Assembly (NCBI GenBank): GCA_944548615.1
Contig: OX155960.1
Span: 15,617,986-15,681,985 of the forward strand
Direction of reading: 5' to 3'
DNA from: Micropterix aruncella
Lineage: Eukaryota; Arthropoda; Insecta; Lepidoptera; Micropterigidae
DNA length: 64,000 bases
Shown: positions 1 to 15,397 of the stretch, piece after piece
Layout of the letters: each line of letters begins with the position of its first letter
How positions within the stretch are numbered: position 1 is the first letter of the stretch
The notes under the pieces: generated by a model
The model's database searches: none
What the model saw: the letters and a program-made list of their open reading frames with translations, nothing else
Told to the model about the DNA's origin: nothing
Position numbers and translations under genes: made by a program

Positions 1-1165
1 AAATATATTTGTAATAGATTTTGTTTTTTTCTGCGGATGTGAATCGGCCTGTCTCATCTGTGGGTTACGCAACCAGATGTGACCCAACGGTGGATCAACC
101 ATAGTTTTATTATGGAGGATTTTTTGAACGTCAACACTAGTGAAGGTGGTGGCCCTATACATGATATCGAACATAATAATAAAAAACAGATTTTTTCACT
201 TGAAATTTTCCTGAAAAAAGGTTTCTTGATAATAGTATATTTTTAATTGCAAAACATTATTATTGCCAAAAACTAAGGGAAATATCACGTAGAACTTTTT
301 TGGGGTAGGGCTATATTAAGGTAAAGGTAAGGACGGGCTTAAACCGGGCACTCTCGTGTGTACAGTCATTAAAAAAATTGACGCGCTCTCGTACGTCATG
401 GGTAAACCTCGCGCCCCTATCACCTTGCAACGGTCACCCGGTTCACCTACGAGCAAGCGTTTAAAAGATGTGCAAAACTAATATTTTTATTTCGGTTTTT
501 TTAACAAAATTGCGAGGTATGTTACTTGTGTTTTATGGCGCTAAGGTATGTTACTATTTCTTGATGGCGTTTACTTAGTGCCTAAAAAAACGTGCCCACT
601 TTAGAGAGAAAGGGGCTCCCAATAAGGAGGAGAGGGGGGGGGAAGCTCCCCTCGGGTAAAGCAGGCATTCGTGGGAGCTTACTAAACATTATTCAAAAGA
701 GGTATTTTTACCAACATTATTCAGAAGTCTCAAATCAAACTTATCAAAGAAAATAAAAGTTCCGGTAGGTCGTTCCTAATAAAAAAAATATAAACTTTCT
801 TTAAAGATGCCCGCTTTGGCCCTCTTCCCTTATAGGAAAGTTTAACATAAATAACGCTGTTCCTCAATATTAAAGGCCTACACCCAAATAAAAAGTAGAT
901 GATTTAAACTAAATTTTTGATGTAGAATTTTTCTTGAATAAAAATATGAAAAATGATATAAAATATAAAAAATATGAAAAATAAAACATTTTTTTGGGAA
1001 ATTCCAGAAGAATTTTTTTATTGTTTTGTTTTATAGGTGAAGGCACACCCTTCACTGGTGTTAACGTTAAAAAATCACCTGTGTAAATCATATAATGCGA
1101 CATCAAAATAAAAATTACCACCCACAAAAAAAACAACTGTTATCTCTCTATACTATCGTATTTGT
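1..1165. other. AT-rich stretch without a recognised gene
   Basis: No coding frame here looks like a protein. The sequence is AT-rich, with a GC-richer patch around 330-460 and a purine-rich patch with runs of G near 600-660. The longest frame (about 75 codons on the minus strand, 909-1136) is Phe/Ile/Lys-rich and looks like translated AT-rich DNA. I see no terminal repeats. Confidence 0.5.
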
Positions 1166-1169
1166 ATCT

Positions 1170-1790
1170 ATCGGTTGCGTGCAGCTTGTGCCTGGTGACT
1201 TATTTGTTATTACGGATCGGTTCAACTCACGGTCCAACTTCCATCCGGTATCCTCCTCGAAGAGGGACTAACCTAGAAAGGATCGCGTGAACCCTGCCAC
1301 GGCTATATAGTGAACAGGTGATCGGTTGTTCCAAACTGGGGGCCTCGGGCGATTACCAGTTTACGCATCCTGCGGCATTTGCCAATCGACTGCGCACTCC
1401 GGCGAATAACCGGAAGGGGCCTGGAAATGAATGTTTCCTAAGCAGCAGAGTGGCTGTTGATAGCTATATTTATCTTTGAAACCATTCGTTAGCCACCCGA
1501 TCCTATGTGATATTTGCGGGCAAAGGGCACCACGGTCCGCTGAATTGAATTACCGCTAAAATCAGGCAGAGGCCACTTAAGCTACATCGAACCCGTAACC
1601 AGATTGGAGAATGGATAAATCCTTTCAAATTTGGGAGTGATGGTGCGAGGTCGTGATGTGATGGTACTAGGCTAGGTGTCGTAAGCTAGGCTAGGCTAGT
1701 GTGTCGCGGTAAGGCGTTGAACTCTCACAGTTAGGCTTGTTGCTATAATTAGGCGGTGGACTGTGTTGTCCCTAAATCTCTCTTTGGTAG
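1170..1790 (+). repeat. Family D dispersed repeat, copy 1 (degenerate)
   Basis: A GC-richer block standing out from its flanks. It follows the order of landmarks seen in other D/E copies: GCAGCTTG, TCGG followed by CAACTCACG, CCTCCTCGAAGAG, GTTTCCTAAGCAGCAG and GGTAAGGCGTTG. It is heavily diverged and has a CTAGGCTAGG-type slippage patch near 1670-1705. It is non-coding as far as I can see. The family is related to family E but its ends are not defined here. Confidence 0.6.
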
Positions 1791-1794
1791 TGGA

Positions 1795-2310
1795 TGGTTT
1801 CGTGTAGCTTGGGCCATCTTATTCATGGATCCATTTTATTCATGGATCGGCCGAACTCACGATTCAGCTCCTATTCAGAAGCCTCCTCGTGTGGAAGGCT
1901 ACCCCGGGTAAGACTCTCGTATCTCAATCCTCACGGTTGTGGATTGGTATCTCCTGGTTAGATTGCCTCCCGGCGCTACTGGACGGTTTGCACTCCGTTC
2001 GGCGACGCCAATCGGATGTGCAATCTGACTAATTGCTGAAGGAGTCTGGAGACTATGGAAATATACTGTCTCCTAAGCAGCGGGGGTGGATGTTGACCTT
2101 TAGTCAACCACTCTTGAAATAACCATTAGGCTACCTAATCCTGAATTCAGAGTCGGGAAAAGATGCCTTTGGTGCGCGATAGATTCAAACTGAATCACCA
2201 ATGAATTACGGCAGGTAGAGACCGCGTAAACGAATTCCGTCTCGTAGCCAGTCGGAAGGAAAGAGGTATCCTGAAGGTTAATTACATAACTACTTTTGTT
2301 GGACAGATCG
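1795..2310 (+). repeat. Family D dispersed repeat, copy 2
   Basis: This copy shares long near-identical blocks with 55760-56240 and 56914-57395. Examples are TAGCTTGGGCC, GTCTCCTAAGCAGCGGGGGT, GGATGTTGACCT and TGCGCGATAGATTCAAAC. It directly follows copy 1. The 3' part of the family seen at 57200-57395 is missing, so it is truncated. There is no convincing coding frame. Confidence 0.7.
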
Positions 2311-2329
2311 CAAAACAACATAAAAATAG

Positions 2330-2470
2330 AATTTTATATTAATTGAAATTGAAAGAAATTGAAATTGAACAATATTTATTTGCAGCTGTTGTTATAAAAA
2401 ACATATACAAAAAAACAAGAACACACAGATTAAAAATTAAAACTGTAAATAGACAAAGACTGTGAAATTC
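2330..2470 (-). repeat. LINE 3' untranslated tail fragment
   Basis: Read on the minus strand this matches the tails at 48774-48952 and 50300-50475: CATAGTCTTTGTCTATTTA-type sequence, then a stretch rich in GTTTTAATTTTTAA, then ATAACAGCTGCAAATAAATA at the end. Termination in TAAATA repeats is typical of insect LINE 3' ends. No coding portion is attached on this side; the ~120-bp repeat array follows instead. Confidence 0.6.
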
Positions 2471-2569
2471 AGGGTGGAATGCGTTTTTTCCGGATTTTTA
2501 TCAAGATCTTCCAGATTTTTTGTCCAATTAAATACATTCCATTGAAATATTTCCATCCCCAGAGGCCTG

Positions 2570-3320
2570 ATACTACAACCAGGCTCGGCTCCTGACAAGA
2601 CTACTCTTCCACGGTCAACAGCACAGACACACAATTTTGTATACGCATTCAAATATGGTAGCCTGTTCTAAATTTCATAATGACATGGCTGCTTCACCCA
2701 GAGTTGGCTCCCGACGAGGGGACTCCTCAACGGTCAACAGCACAGAAACAAAATTTTGTATACGCATTCAATTATGATAGCCCGTTCTAAGTTTCTCCGC
2801 GACAGGGCTGCTGCACCCAGGATTGACTTTCAACGAGGGGACTCCTCAAAGGTCAACAGCACAAAAACAAAATTCTATATACGCATTCAATTATCATAGC
2901 CCGTTCTAAGTTTCTCCGCGACAGGGCTGCTTCACCCAAGGTTGACTTCCAACGAGGGGACTCCTCAACGGTCGACAGCATAGAAACGAAATTTTGTAGA
3001 CGCATTCAACTATGATAGTCTGTTCTAAGTTTCACTATGACATGGCTGCTGCGCCCAGGGTTGGCTCCCGACAAGGGGACTCCTCAACGGTCAACAGCAT
3101 AGAAACGAAATTTTGTATACGCATTCATTTATGATATCCCATTTTAAGTTTCATCATGACATTGCTGCTGAGACCAGGATTGGCTCCTTGTAAGGGGACT
3201 CCTCAATGGTCAACAGGACAGTAACGAAGTTTTGTATACGCATTCAATTATAATAGCCCGCGCTTTCTAAGTTTCACATTGACATTGTTGCTGTATCCAG
3301 GGTTGGCTCGGGACAGAGCA
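2570..3320 (+). repeat. Tandem array of ~120-bp repeats, about six units
   Basis: The phrase ACTCCTCAACGGTCAACAGC recurs at intervals of about 119-120 bp (near 2600, 2722, 2842, 2962, 3081 and 3198). Each unit also carries TTTTGTATACGCATTCAA and GACATGGCTGCTG-type sequence. Units differ by scattered substitutions, so the array is not recent. Related units occur at 34425-34560 (+), 49790-50020 (-) and 54000-54470 (-). It appears non-coding. Confidence 0.85.
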
Positions 3321-3465
3321 TTTTAATAAAATCATGTTTTTAAAAATAGGCTTTTACTAATAACTTAATATGTGTATATATATAACGTCGCGAACGTGAA
3401 TGTTAAAATAAACTATTACGTTTCTCTATACTCGGATTGAAGTCTTTTGCCTTAAGTTTAAATGT

Positions 3466-3934
3466 TTAACCCGTTGAGGACCATAAACTTTGCGGTAGAG
3501 TATGGTAATTTTTGATACATAAAACTGTTAAAGGGCGATGTAAATAATATGTATGTCAAGTTTTTGAAAATTGGTTCAATAGATTTTGTATAAATTGATG
3601 GGAAATAAGTGACTGAAATAAGTGAGTGGTCCATAAAGATGGGAATTTAAAACATTTCGCAAAATTTGATTATTTTGTTATTAAATTCAGAAATCACCAG
3701 TGTTCATTGGTCATTTGCGATATTTCCAAAAAAAATGGAGTACATTTATAAATAATATAATATAATGGGGTACCTACATTTATAAACAATATATTATTTT
3801 TTTGCTAATATCGTGATTCTAATCTCTCAATAACATGGAAAAAATATAATTTTTAAATTATTCGTATTCAATAAATTATAAAATAATATTTTAAAATATG
3901 GGGCACATATCTCTCATGGTCCTCAAAGGGTTAA
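3466..3934. mobile_element. piggyBac-type MITE with TTAA duplication, copy 1
   Basis: TTAA lies at both edges (3466-3469 and 3931-3934). The element begins CCCGTTGAGGACCAT and ends ATGGTCCTCAAAGGG, an imperfect inverted repeat starting with CCC. TTAA targets and CCC termini are typical of piggyBac superfamily elements. About 461 bp, AT-rich, no transposase frame, so non-autonomous. A longer, interrupted relative in opposite orientation lies at 45803-47593. Confidence 0.75.
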
Positions 3935-4391
3935 TGCGTCCAGAATTTAATCATGAAGCTCTGAGAGTGCCAACATGACTCCAGGGACTTTCCCCACCTT
4001 TGAATTTAACTATGCCGCTCATCGATTTAAGCCCCACGGATGTCCGAAAGTCAAACAGCGAGCAGTTGGGGTTAGTGAGTTTTCATTTCGCTGTTGACTT
4101 TAGGGCTGATACTTCCGAGTTCAGTGTTAATACGATCTTGTAAATCTGCTTTTGGGCCGACTCTAATATGCCCTTAAGGGGCCATCTTTTTACTTATGCG
4201 GATAGGCAAGCTGGCCTTTTGTTGTTTAATGTGTCACTCGGGTTTCTATTTGGTGGGTATGTATCCTTAAATTAATTGAAATTAATTGTATTATTATCAT
4301 AACAATGTGCGCAGAATTATTATATAAGTAACGTAAAAATATATAACATATACCGTTTGCTATTATCTAATCTACTAAAATGTAAAATTTA
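3935..4391. other. Unassigned spacer
   Basis: Moderate-GC sequence at first, then AT-rich. I see no coding frame, inverted repeat or similarity to another part of the window. Confidence 0.4.
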
Positions 4392-4751
4392 TAGAGTGTG
4401 AGTTTTTAATTAGTGACATCCTTGAAGTTGGTGAATCAGTACAAGCAATTTCATGTAAAAAAAAAACTTTTCTTATGTTTGGTAAATTTGTAATTTGAAA
4501 TACTTCACTGACAAATAAAAGTTTGTCAATCGTTGAGCGCGTTGCGCCATCTGTCAAAAAGTGAAACATCGCGAATAAGCAATATTTGCGATATTTTACC
4601 TACCTCTAGATTGCGCAATTAGCTCAACTCTTTTTATAATATTTGTCAAACATTAACAATTTTACATTAAAAAAGAAAAATAATGTTGTTTATATGCTTG
4701 TTCTGATTCACTCACTTCAAGGATGTCAATAATTAAAAAACTCACCCTGTA
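4392..4751. mobile_element. mariner/Tc1-type MITE flanked by TA
   Basis: Two ends are inverted repeats of roughly 60-70 bp. The left end reads GAGTGTGAGTTTTTAATTAG and the right end, reversed, reads CAGGGTGAGTTTTTTAATTA; both continue into GACATCCTTGAAG. TA lies immediately outside each end (4392-4393 and 4750-4751), the target duplication of the Tc1/mariner superfamily. The 356-bp interior has no transposase frame, so this is non-autonomous. Confidence 0.7.
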
Positions 4752-5190
4752 TACGCACTTTAATAATTTTAAGTCCTATATAAAATACCGGTTGTGCCAC
4801 CCTAAAACTCCCGGTAAGTAGCCAAGGACTTTTGAGCACGAGAATTTTGAGCGCGATGTCCCTTTGGGAAAGAGGTATACCTGATTGAAATTTAAAATAT
4901 TGTCGCCGACCAATAATCCAGGGACATAAAAAAATATTATTTGAAATAAATTATTTTATTATTTTCTAAGTACCTAACTACATACAGTGGCGACGGACCA
5001 CATAGACCTAGACTACCAGAATCAGGAGTCTAGCTTTATTATTTAGAGGATATAAGGAATATTTTAAACTCAGAGATATTAAAAACTACCAAATATGGCT
5101 TGTGCCAAAGTAATCTGAGCTTGGTTGGGGAGCTTGTTCAAAAACGGCTTTTCACCCTGCAGAGATGGCACAGATGTTAATAATAAAAAA
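4752..5190. other. Unassigned AT-rich spacer
   Basis: No coding frame or repeat recognised. The A-rich run near 5180-5200 may be the damaged left end of the family P element that follows. Confidence 0.35.
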
Positions 5191-5196
5191 AACACT

Positions 5197-5575
5197 AAGA
5201 AACAAGCTTTTGGGCTATGATACGATATTCACATACACACGGCTATGATACGATATTCCATCATGGAATGCCAGTGCCTATCTTCCGGCTTCATCATCAG
5301 ACCTTGAAACCTAATCGTGGTCAAAGTGCGTTCCAAGACTTTTCTAACAAGTCCAAACACAGCTATGATACGATGTTCCATAATGAAGTTCCAGTTCATG
5401 TCGTCCGACTCCATTATCAGATCAGTTCGACAGTACTATATTATTGTATTGCCATCAGAACTACATACAGCTGCCAATTTTCATGACGCTACGATCCTTG
5501 GAAGATGATTAAATTAGTTACCTTAGATTCCATTACATAGTTAGTTACATACAGGTCGACCTAACAAAAGCCTGT
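5197..5575 (+). mobile_element. Family P inverted-repeat element, copy 1 (5' damaged)
   Basis: It contains two ~120-bp units; TATGATACGAT recurs at about 5244 and 5364. The 3' end reads CAGGTCGACCTAACAAAAGC. Better copies at 45013-45460 and 55312-55625 show an ACACGCTTTTAT-type terminal inverted repeat. The plus-strand frame 5217-5486 (89 codons) runs through both units because the period is a multiple of three. Its tail is shared with the other copies. I do not recognise the peptide. The superfamily is unassigned, though the inverted ends suggest a DNA transposon derivative. Confidence 0.65.
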
Positions 5576-5806
5576 TAAAATCATCATCCGTAAGCCTTAC
5601 AGGTACTCTTGGGTAATATAAAGTATTACATTTGAGACAGCTTTACTTAAAATTAAATTTGAATTTCATACAATTCCAATATAATAGGATATCCCCACGA
5701 CACGGCGATCCTTTGCCAACATAATAGATATGCCAAGAATAAAGACTTCTATTGGTCAAAGGCATTTTATTGTTTCGAGCCCCAGGGAGTACAACTTATA
5801 AGAAGG

Positions 5807-6403
5807 TAGTAACCCATTTACAACGACCGATCGTTATAAAGATCAAAAAAAGTATGGGAATACCCTCAATTTAAAAATATTAACGAGCAGATAACTTTTA
5901 CTTATTGTTTACCAATCGCCGCAGTGATCGTTCGACAGTGTTTCGGTGCATAGATAATTATATTATGATCATAATTTTGGAGTGCTTTTCTATTTTAATT
6001 CGTATTAGCGTAATTAACTTTCACTATGTCTTCAAAACGGTAAGTGTTTACAAATAAGCTTGTGATTGAAAATTGTTTTATGCACATTTTTTATAAATTT
6101 GTGACCTAGATAGATAAAGATTATATACATAGATATAGATAGATAGATAATAAAGCCTTTTTCATAGTAATAACTGTGTTTCTTTAATTTAAAATAGGAT
6201 ACAATCGATAAAGTAGTAGTTATATGAGCGCCAACCTACTAGCCTATTACTACTGATCGTTAAAACGATCCGCATTTTCCGAGCTTTCCTGAAAACTTAG
6301 TTTTTTTTTTGTATTTTTCCATGTTTACTTTATGCATCAAGGTAATAATACTAAAAAACTACTGTGATACGAGATAAAAAAGTTTCAATAACAACTGGGT
6401 TAA
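5807..6403 (+). mobile_element. piggyBac-like non-autonomous element, copy 1, with a short first exon
   Basis: The right end is ...AACTGGGTTAA and the left end starts (T)AACCCATTTACAAC. That gives CCCA-type termini beside TTAA, as in piggyBac elements, though the left TTAA is imperfect (GTAA). Inside, an ATG at 6026-6028 opens MSSK plus two bases of the next codon and runs straight into a consensus splice donor, CG|GTAAGTG (6040). It also holds a short (GATA)n run near 6105-6150. A second copy at 42024-42611 keeps all of this. No transposase body is present. Superfamily assignment is an inference from ends and target. Confidence 0.5.
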
Positions 6404-7135
6404 TCAATACAGACTTAAGACCCTTCAAGAAACTATGCCATATATGAATAACAAATGGAGGTCATAAAAAGAGCCATAAATTATTTGACTCTCTGGTTTG
6501 ATTTGTAATTTTCTGACTGAGTAGTTTGATTGAGTAGATCAGTTTCTATCAGATCAATTATTACGATTTCGATTAATATTTATTTAGTCAATAATTATTT
6601 TAAATGAAATTTCTTTGTTTAAGCCCATTTTGTATAAATCCCATATTTAATTTTATAATACTGACGAAGATATTTTTTTTTAACTATTTAGATTTATATA
6701 TTTTAACAAATTTTAATATTTTTATTTACAATTTTAAAAGATAATTTTATAAAAATGATTTAGATATCTATTAATTTGAAATACTGACTATTTTTAACTG
6801 ATTCTTAATGTTAATTCTATGCTAAGTCAATTTTTTTAATGATATTGCATGATTTTTTAAAATGCTTATAAGTTCCTGTTGCATTGAATAACGAAGAACT
6901 TTGAATGATAACAGACAACCTTCAAAGAGGAAAAAGTATCATAAAAAATAGGAAAATTTAACTTCCTTATAAAGCTAGTGCTTTTTTGTGGAACCCCCCT
7001 TGTCGCTTATTGTCAAAACTGTCTTACCAGGTAGGCTTACTACATACCATTTCGTCCGGTCTTATATTATGACGCTTTATATTAGATTGATTTTATGCTG
7101 GAAATGTGACAATCATTCATATCATATTTCGCTTT
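6404..7135. other. AT-rich unassigned region
   Basis: Very AT-rich with many short A and T runs and no coding frame of note. No internal repeat or link to other parts of the window was found. Confidence 0.45.
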
Positions 7136-7210
7136 AACGAGTTGGCCCCTCTCGCTCGCGTAAACTAATTCCGATTTTAGTTCACGTAGAAACGCAATCG
7201 GGCCCGCTGT
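7136..7210. repeat. Solo end of the GGGCCC-terminated MITE family
   Basis: The stretch TTTTAGTTCACGTAGAAACG followed by CAATCGGGCCC matches the right end of the inverted-repeat element at 27806-28110, including the CTCGCTCGCG-type segment before it. Only one end is visible, so this is a fragment. Confidence 0.5.
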
Positions 7211-7685
7211 AGCATCATGCTGTCAACGCTCAGACGGACGCCCATTCTCGTATTGGTCGCGCCCGATGCAGCTTAATTTCTGTAGGAGAGAGAAAGGGGG
7301 GTTTCAATGTGGCTGCGGACGGTACTTGCGCATTTGACGTCGAGTCATTTCGCTTCGTCGGATTTTCCTTTGATGTCTGTCAAGCGTCAGCCAGAAAGCT
7401 GCGCCAAAAGCTGTCAAATTTAAAGTAGACCTCTGGCAAGGACGCGTCCGCGTTCAACTCGGGAATTTATCAAAAAAACAAATACGCACGTTGATATTAT
7501 ATAGATATCGTAGGAAAGAAGGCGATTTATTTATTATTAATTGTCAGTTGTAGATATTTATAGTTACAATTGTAAATATTTATAGCTACAAGCTGAAGTG
7601 TAATTTAATAACAGAGTGATTCGCGAAGTCTCTTACAAATCCTGTCTAATGTCTAAAGCAGATGAGTTTTCCTTAACGGTTATAA
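7211..7685. other. Unassigned spacer
   Basis: GC-richer at first (7220-7460), then AT-rich. No coding frame that resembles a protein; no repeats seen elsewhere in the window. Confidence 0.4.
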
Positions 7686-7689
7686 ATGT

Positions 7690-7825
7690 ACGAGTATTTA
7701 TGGGCGCTGAATCCGATTTTCAACTCTGCCACCTCGCCAGAAGTGAGCTAATTCCAGGAATAGCGAAAAACACCAAAAACAATCCACTTATTTTATTTTT
7801 TCGCCTATAACTCACAAAAAATTAC
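7690..7825 (+). repeat. Dispersed repeat S, copy 1
   Basis: The segment GAATCCGATTTTCAACTCTG then CCACCTCGCCAGAAGTGAGC and a TTTTTCGCCTATAACTCAC tail matches the minus strand of 25405-25515. Similarity is clear by eye but imperfect. The element type and ends are unknown; no coding frame is shared. Confidence 0.5.
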
Positions 7826-7829
7826 ATTT

Positions 7830-8151
7830 TTTTAATTTTTATTTTTATTTTTCGGAAAACTTACAGCCTTTTATACTTAATGCTAACACATATTATACAA
7901 ATCTAAGGCCAATTAAAAGTTTTCACAATTAAACTAAATCTTTTGTTACAGGGCAATGAGCTATGAAAAAAATGCAGGTTTAAGTAAGGGAAAAGGGATA
8001 GGGAAGCCACATTATGAGTTATGTAGATGTATTTAACATATATGATGTTATATAACATACATACATATATACATACATACACGTTCACAAATAATAAATT
8101 AATATGAATAATACGATAAGGTAATTATAAAATGTAAAAGTATAGTTAATA
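7830..8151. other. AT-rich lead-in to the first (TA)n tract
   Basis: AT-rich sequence with a few ATACATAC-type runs at 8045-8090. No gene or repeat family recognised. Confidence 0.4.
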
Positions 8152-9872
<1,721 letters not shown>

Positions 9873-9892
9873 TTTTTTATTTTCTTCTTTAT
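9873..9892. other. 20-bp spacer at the centre of the large inverted repeat
   Basis: The arms are symmetric about 9882.5. The spacer lies within a second copy of the 14-mer TTTTTTTATTTTCT (9872-9885). The first copy, at 9848-9861, is just inside the left arm. A short direct repeat at the turn point suggests a replication template switch. Confidence 0.8.
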
Positions 9893-11386
<1,494 letters not shown>

Positions 11387-11431
11387 AAATAAAAATATCA
11401 TCCTATAAACGGATTTCTTTACAAAACTTAT

Positions 11432-12166
<735 letters not shown>

Positions 12167-12196
12167 AATTTAAAAAAAATTACACACTTAAAATAT

Positions 12197-12388
<192 letters not shown>

Positions 12389-12446
12389 CATCACAATGTA
12401 TTTATAATGTTAATATACATATGAACTTTCATAGAAAATATACTGG

Positions 12447-12508
12447 CTAGAAAGCATTGTGAGAGTGTCCAACGCTACTAGAAAGCATTGTGAGAGTGTC
12501 CAACGCTA
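12447..12508 (+). repeat. 31-bp tandem duplication upstream of the LINE
   Basis: CTAGAAAGCATTGTGAGAG followed by TGTCCAACGCTA occurs twice in a row with a 31-bp period, starting at 12447 and 12478. It lies about 700 bp before ORF1. Tandem 5' repeats occur in some LINE promoters, so it may mark the 5' end of the element; that is inference. Confidence 0.8.
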
Positions 12509-13205
12509 CAGTGTGAACGGTACAAGCTCCGGTTAAATTATTTTATTTTTAGTGTTAAAAGTGGAAATTTCATTAATTTACCTTTATTATTAAATGGACG
12601 GTGACAGTACAGTTGTGACGAAACAGAATCACCGATTAATTACAACACAGTGAGTGGTATTTGCACTTCAAATTATTGATAACTATTCATAACGGAAGAG
12701 ATTTGAAATCGAACCGGATGTTTTGGCACAAATAAACACGAACTTGATATTTTTTCCGATATTACGGAACAAAACAATTCGTAAACAAAGAACTACACAG
12801 CTCTACGTCATCTGTCAACGGAACCGAAGAAAAACAAAAGATTTGTCGATTCGATGCACATTTCACAACATTTATCTCTTTTCCCAAACCACTGGTAACT
12901 CGCAAATAGCGGTTCTCTATAATTTGGAGACGATTAAACATTATTTTTTTATAATACATAAACCGCGACGAGCATCTAAACAACGCGACGGCCATTTTTC
13001 TCAACTAATATTAGACTACCCACATTATATATCGTCTGCGGAACGGACGAACAGATGAGAAAAATTGTTTCTGGTATTCTAAAGTAAAACCGTTATTACA
13101 CCAACCATTGCAAACTGTATTCCGTTACGTATTAATTATACAGAAAACATACGAAAGTAAAAAAAAATACGTACGTAAAGAGAAAAAAAAAATAATAATA
13201 TTAAA

Positions 13206-13958
13206 ATGAGTTCTCGAAAGACTCGATCGCAGATGGATACTGATCTGTTTTCTATAGACCTAGATTTGACATCGAATCTGGATTGGGATACTGAAATAAA
13301 AAAATTACGAAAAGAAATAAACACAGAACGTACGTTAAATAGAAAGCTTCAAAAAGAAATAGACGATAATTCCGAAGAGTTCGATAAAATCTGTGAGGAA
13401 ATGAATAAATTGAAGAAGAAGCTTAATACTCTCAAACACGCACGCGATACCGCAAAAGAAAAAAATCTTGAATTAGAATCGGAGGTGACGAAACTTACTG
13501 AAATTATAAAAGAAAATGATACGGTACTAAAACCCCTCAGAGATCAAATCACCTCACTTCTGGCTGAAAATGGCATTTTAAAACAAAAACTACTACTAAC
13601 AAACGAGAAAATACAGCATAAAAATACGGACAGTAACCTGAACCAAACAACAAAAACATCTAGTAAGAGGAAAAATGACAATAGCAAGGTGCAAAGCCAA
13701 TCAACTATTCAAAAACAATCTACAAAAAAAAGTAAGATCTCCAAAGCCCAAAAACCTGATAATGCGCATAAAACAACGAAAACGGCGATAAAAACACAAA
13801 TAAGTACAGGAGGGAAGAAAATGCAAGTTGTTAGAAATGAAACCGAGAAGAAGCCGAAAGTGATTTTAATTACAGATGAGAACGGCAAAGGTTGCGCAAG
13901 CAAACTTAAATACAGCCTGAAAGATACGAATGTAAGTGGGATTGTAAAAACACATTAA
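13206..13958 (+). CDS. LINE ORF1, coiled-coil protein with truncated esterase-like start
   Basis: 250 codons from ATG at 13206. Residues about 25-145 are rich in E, K and L with heptad spacing, a long coiled coil. Residues about 145-215 are basic and Ser/Thr/Lys-rich, plausible RNA binding. Residues about 217-250 (VILITDENGKGCASKL ... GIVKTH) resemble the start of the SGNH/esterase domain found in some CR1-type ORF1 proteins, where GDS-H-GRGC is usual; here the Ser position is not conserved. The frame then stops where the deletion joins RT sequence. The role would be nucleic-acid binding for retrotransposition. The truncated C-terminus makes it doubtful that this copy works. Confidence 0.7.
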   Translation: MSSRKTRSQMDTDLFSIDLDLTSNLDWDTEIKKLRKEINTERTLNRKLQKEIDDNSEEFDKICEEMNKLKKKLNTLKHARDTAKEKNLELESEVTKLTEIIKENDTVLKPLRDQITSLLAENGILKQKLLLTNEKIQHKNTDSNLNQTTKTSSKRKNDNSKVQSQSTIQKQSTKKSKISKAQKPDNAHKTTKTAIKTQISTGGKKMQVVRNETEKKPKVILITDENGKGCASKLKYSLKDTNVSGIVKTH

Positions 13959-15397
13959 TAAAGAATATAGCACCAACGATTTCCAACACCTTGAGGTCTA
14001 TTTTTAATAACTGTATGAAACAAGGTGTGTTCCCAAATCTAATGAAAATAGCAAAGATAGTACCAGTTTTTAAAAAAGGGAACAAAACTGATCCTGAAAA
14101 TTACAGGCCAATTTCACTGCTTCCAGCTTTCTCCAAAATTTTCGAAAAAAATTTATATAACAGGCTATATCTATTCGCAAATAAATTCGATATACTAAAT
14201 AAATATCAATATGGTTTTAGGAAGAATATGTCCACCACCTCGGCGATTTCGGAGATGGTAAATTTCATTACCGACACTTTTGAAAATTCTTCCCAACCCG
14301 TGGCAGTTTTTTGTGATCTATCCAAAGCTTTTGATTCGGTTGACCACGAAATACTGCTCAATAAATTAAACAATTATGGGATTCGGGGCAAAGCCAATAA
14401 TATGATGAAATCCTACATAACAGGCATGTCACAGGTAGTAGAAATAGATGGATTTAGATCTACACCTCAACCGATATCCTGCGGAGTTCCCCAGGGATCG
14501 ATTCTTGGTCCATTATTATTTTTATTTTTTTTAATGATATAGGCAATTGCTTGCCAGCCTACACCAAAACCTTACTCTATGCTGATGATACAAGTTTCCT
14601 GTTTCACGATAACAATCTTAACGACCTAATGACCAATGCCAATCATGCGTTAAACCTAGCAAGTTCATGGTTCACAGAGAATAATCTCTTGCTTAATGCA
14701 AAAAAAAACCGTAACTATGCACTTCTCCTCAAAATATAAATCGTCTGCTATACCATTTAATATAACTCTAGACAACAGTACTCTAGAATTAAGCAAACCG
14801 ACAAAGTTCATAGGTATCATGATCGATCATCATCTTAGCTGGAACATCCACATTGATGAACTGTGTAGTGCGCTTTCTTCGGCAATATATGCGATAAAAA
14901 AGATTAAATTCTTAGCTGGTGAAATCGCTGCATTAACTGCGTATCACGCCTGTTTCCATTCTAAAATGACTTATGGTATACTGATATGGGGGAATGCCAC
15001 AGACAGTTCTAGGGTTTTCATTTTACAGAAAAGTGCACTAAGAGCAATTGCAGGAGTATCCCGTGACACGCACTGCGAACCATATTTTCTTAAGTACAAA
15101 ATACTGACTTTTACGTCTCAATATATTTTACAATGTCTACTATATGCTAAATCAAATATTAACGAACAAGAGGTAAACGGGAATATGCACTCCCACAATA
15201 CACGCAGACGTGATGACGTTATCCTGCCTAAAGTACGCCTTACGTAGACACAAAAGTCCTTTGGATATTTGAGCTATACGCTCTTTAACCAGCTACCACT
15301 CTCCACAAGAAAGATGGAAACAAAGGCGTTTAAAAGATTTATTAAACAAAAGCTACAATCCACACATGCTTTCTATAAGCTGGGTGATTTTTTTTGA
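13952..15397 (+). pseudogene. LINE reverse transcriptase, frameshifted
   Basis: RT motifs appear in order: ENYRPISLLPAFSKIFEK, FCDLSKAFDSVDHEILLNKL (motif A), SCGVPQGSILGPLLF (motif B), LYADDT (motif C, about 14575-14592), then KFIGIMIDHHLSW. The frame is broken in a T run near 14520-14533, again in an A run at 14699-14708, and has an in-frame TAG at 15245-15247. Homology continues past it (LFNQLPLSTRKM) to TGA at 15395. The N-terminus starts mid-domain (LIKNIAPTISNTLRSIF) right at the deletion junction. Family call: jockey/CR1 group. Not functional as read. Confidence 0.9.

Noticed and set aside
2570..3320. CRISPR-like array
   Set aside because: Whole ~120-bp units repeat with substitutions; there are no short repeats with unique spacers, and the DNA is eukaryotic.
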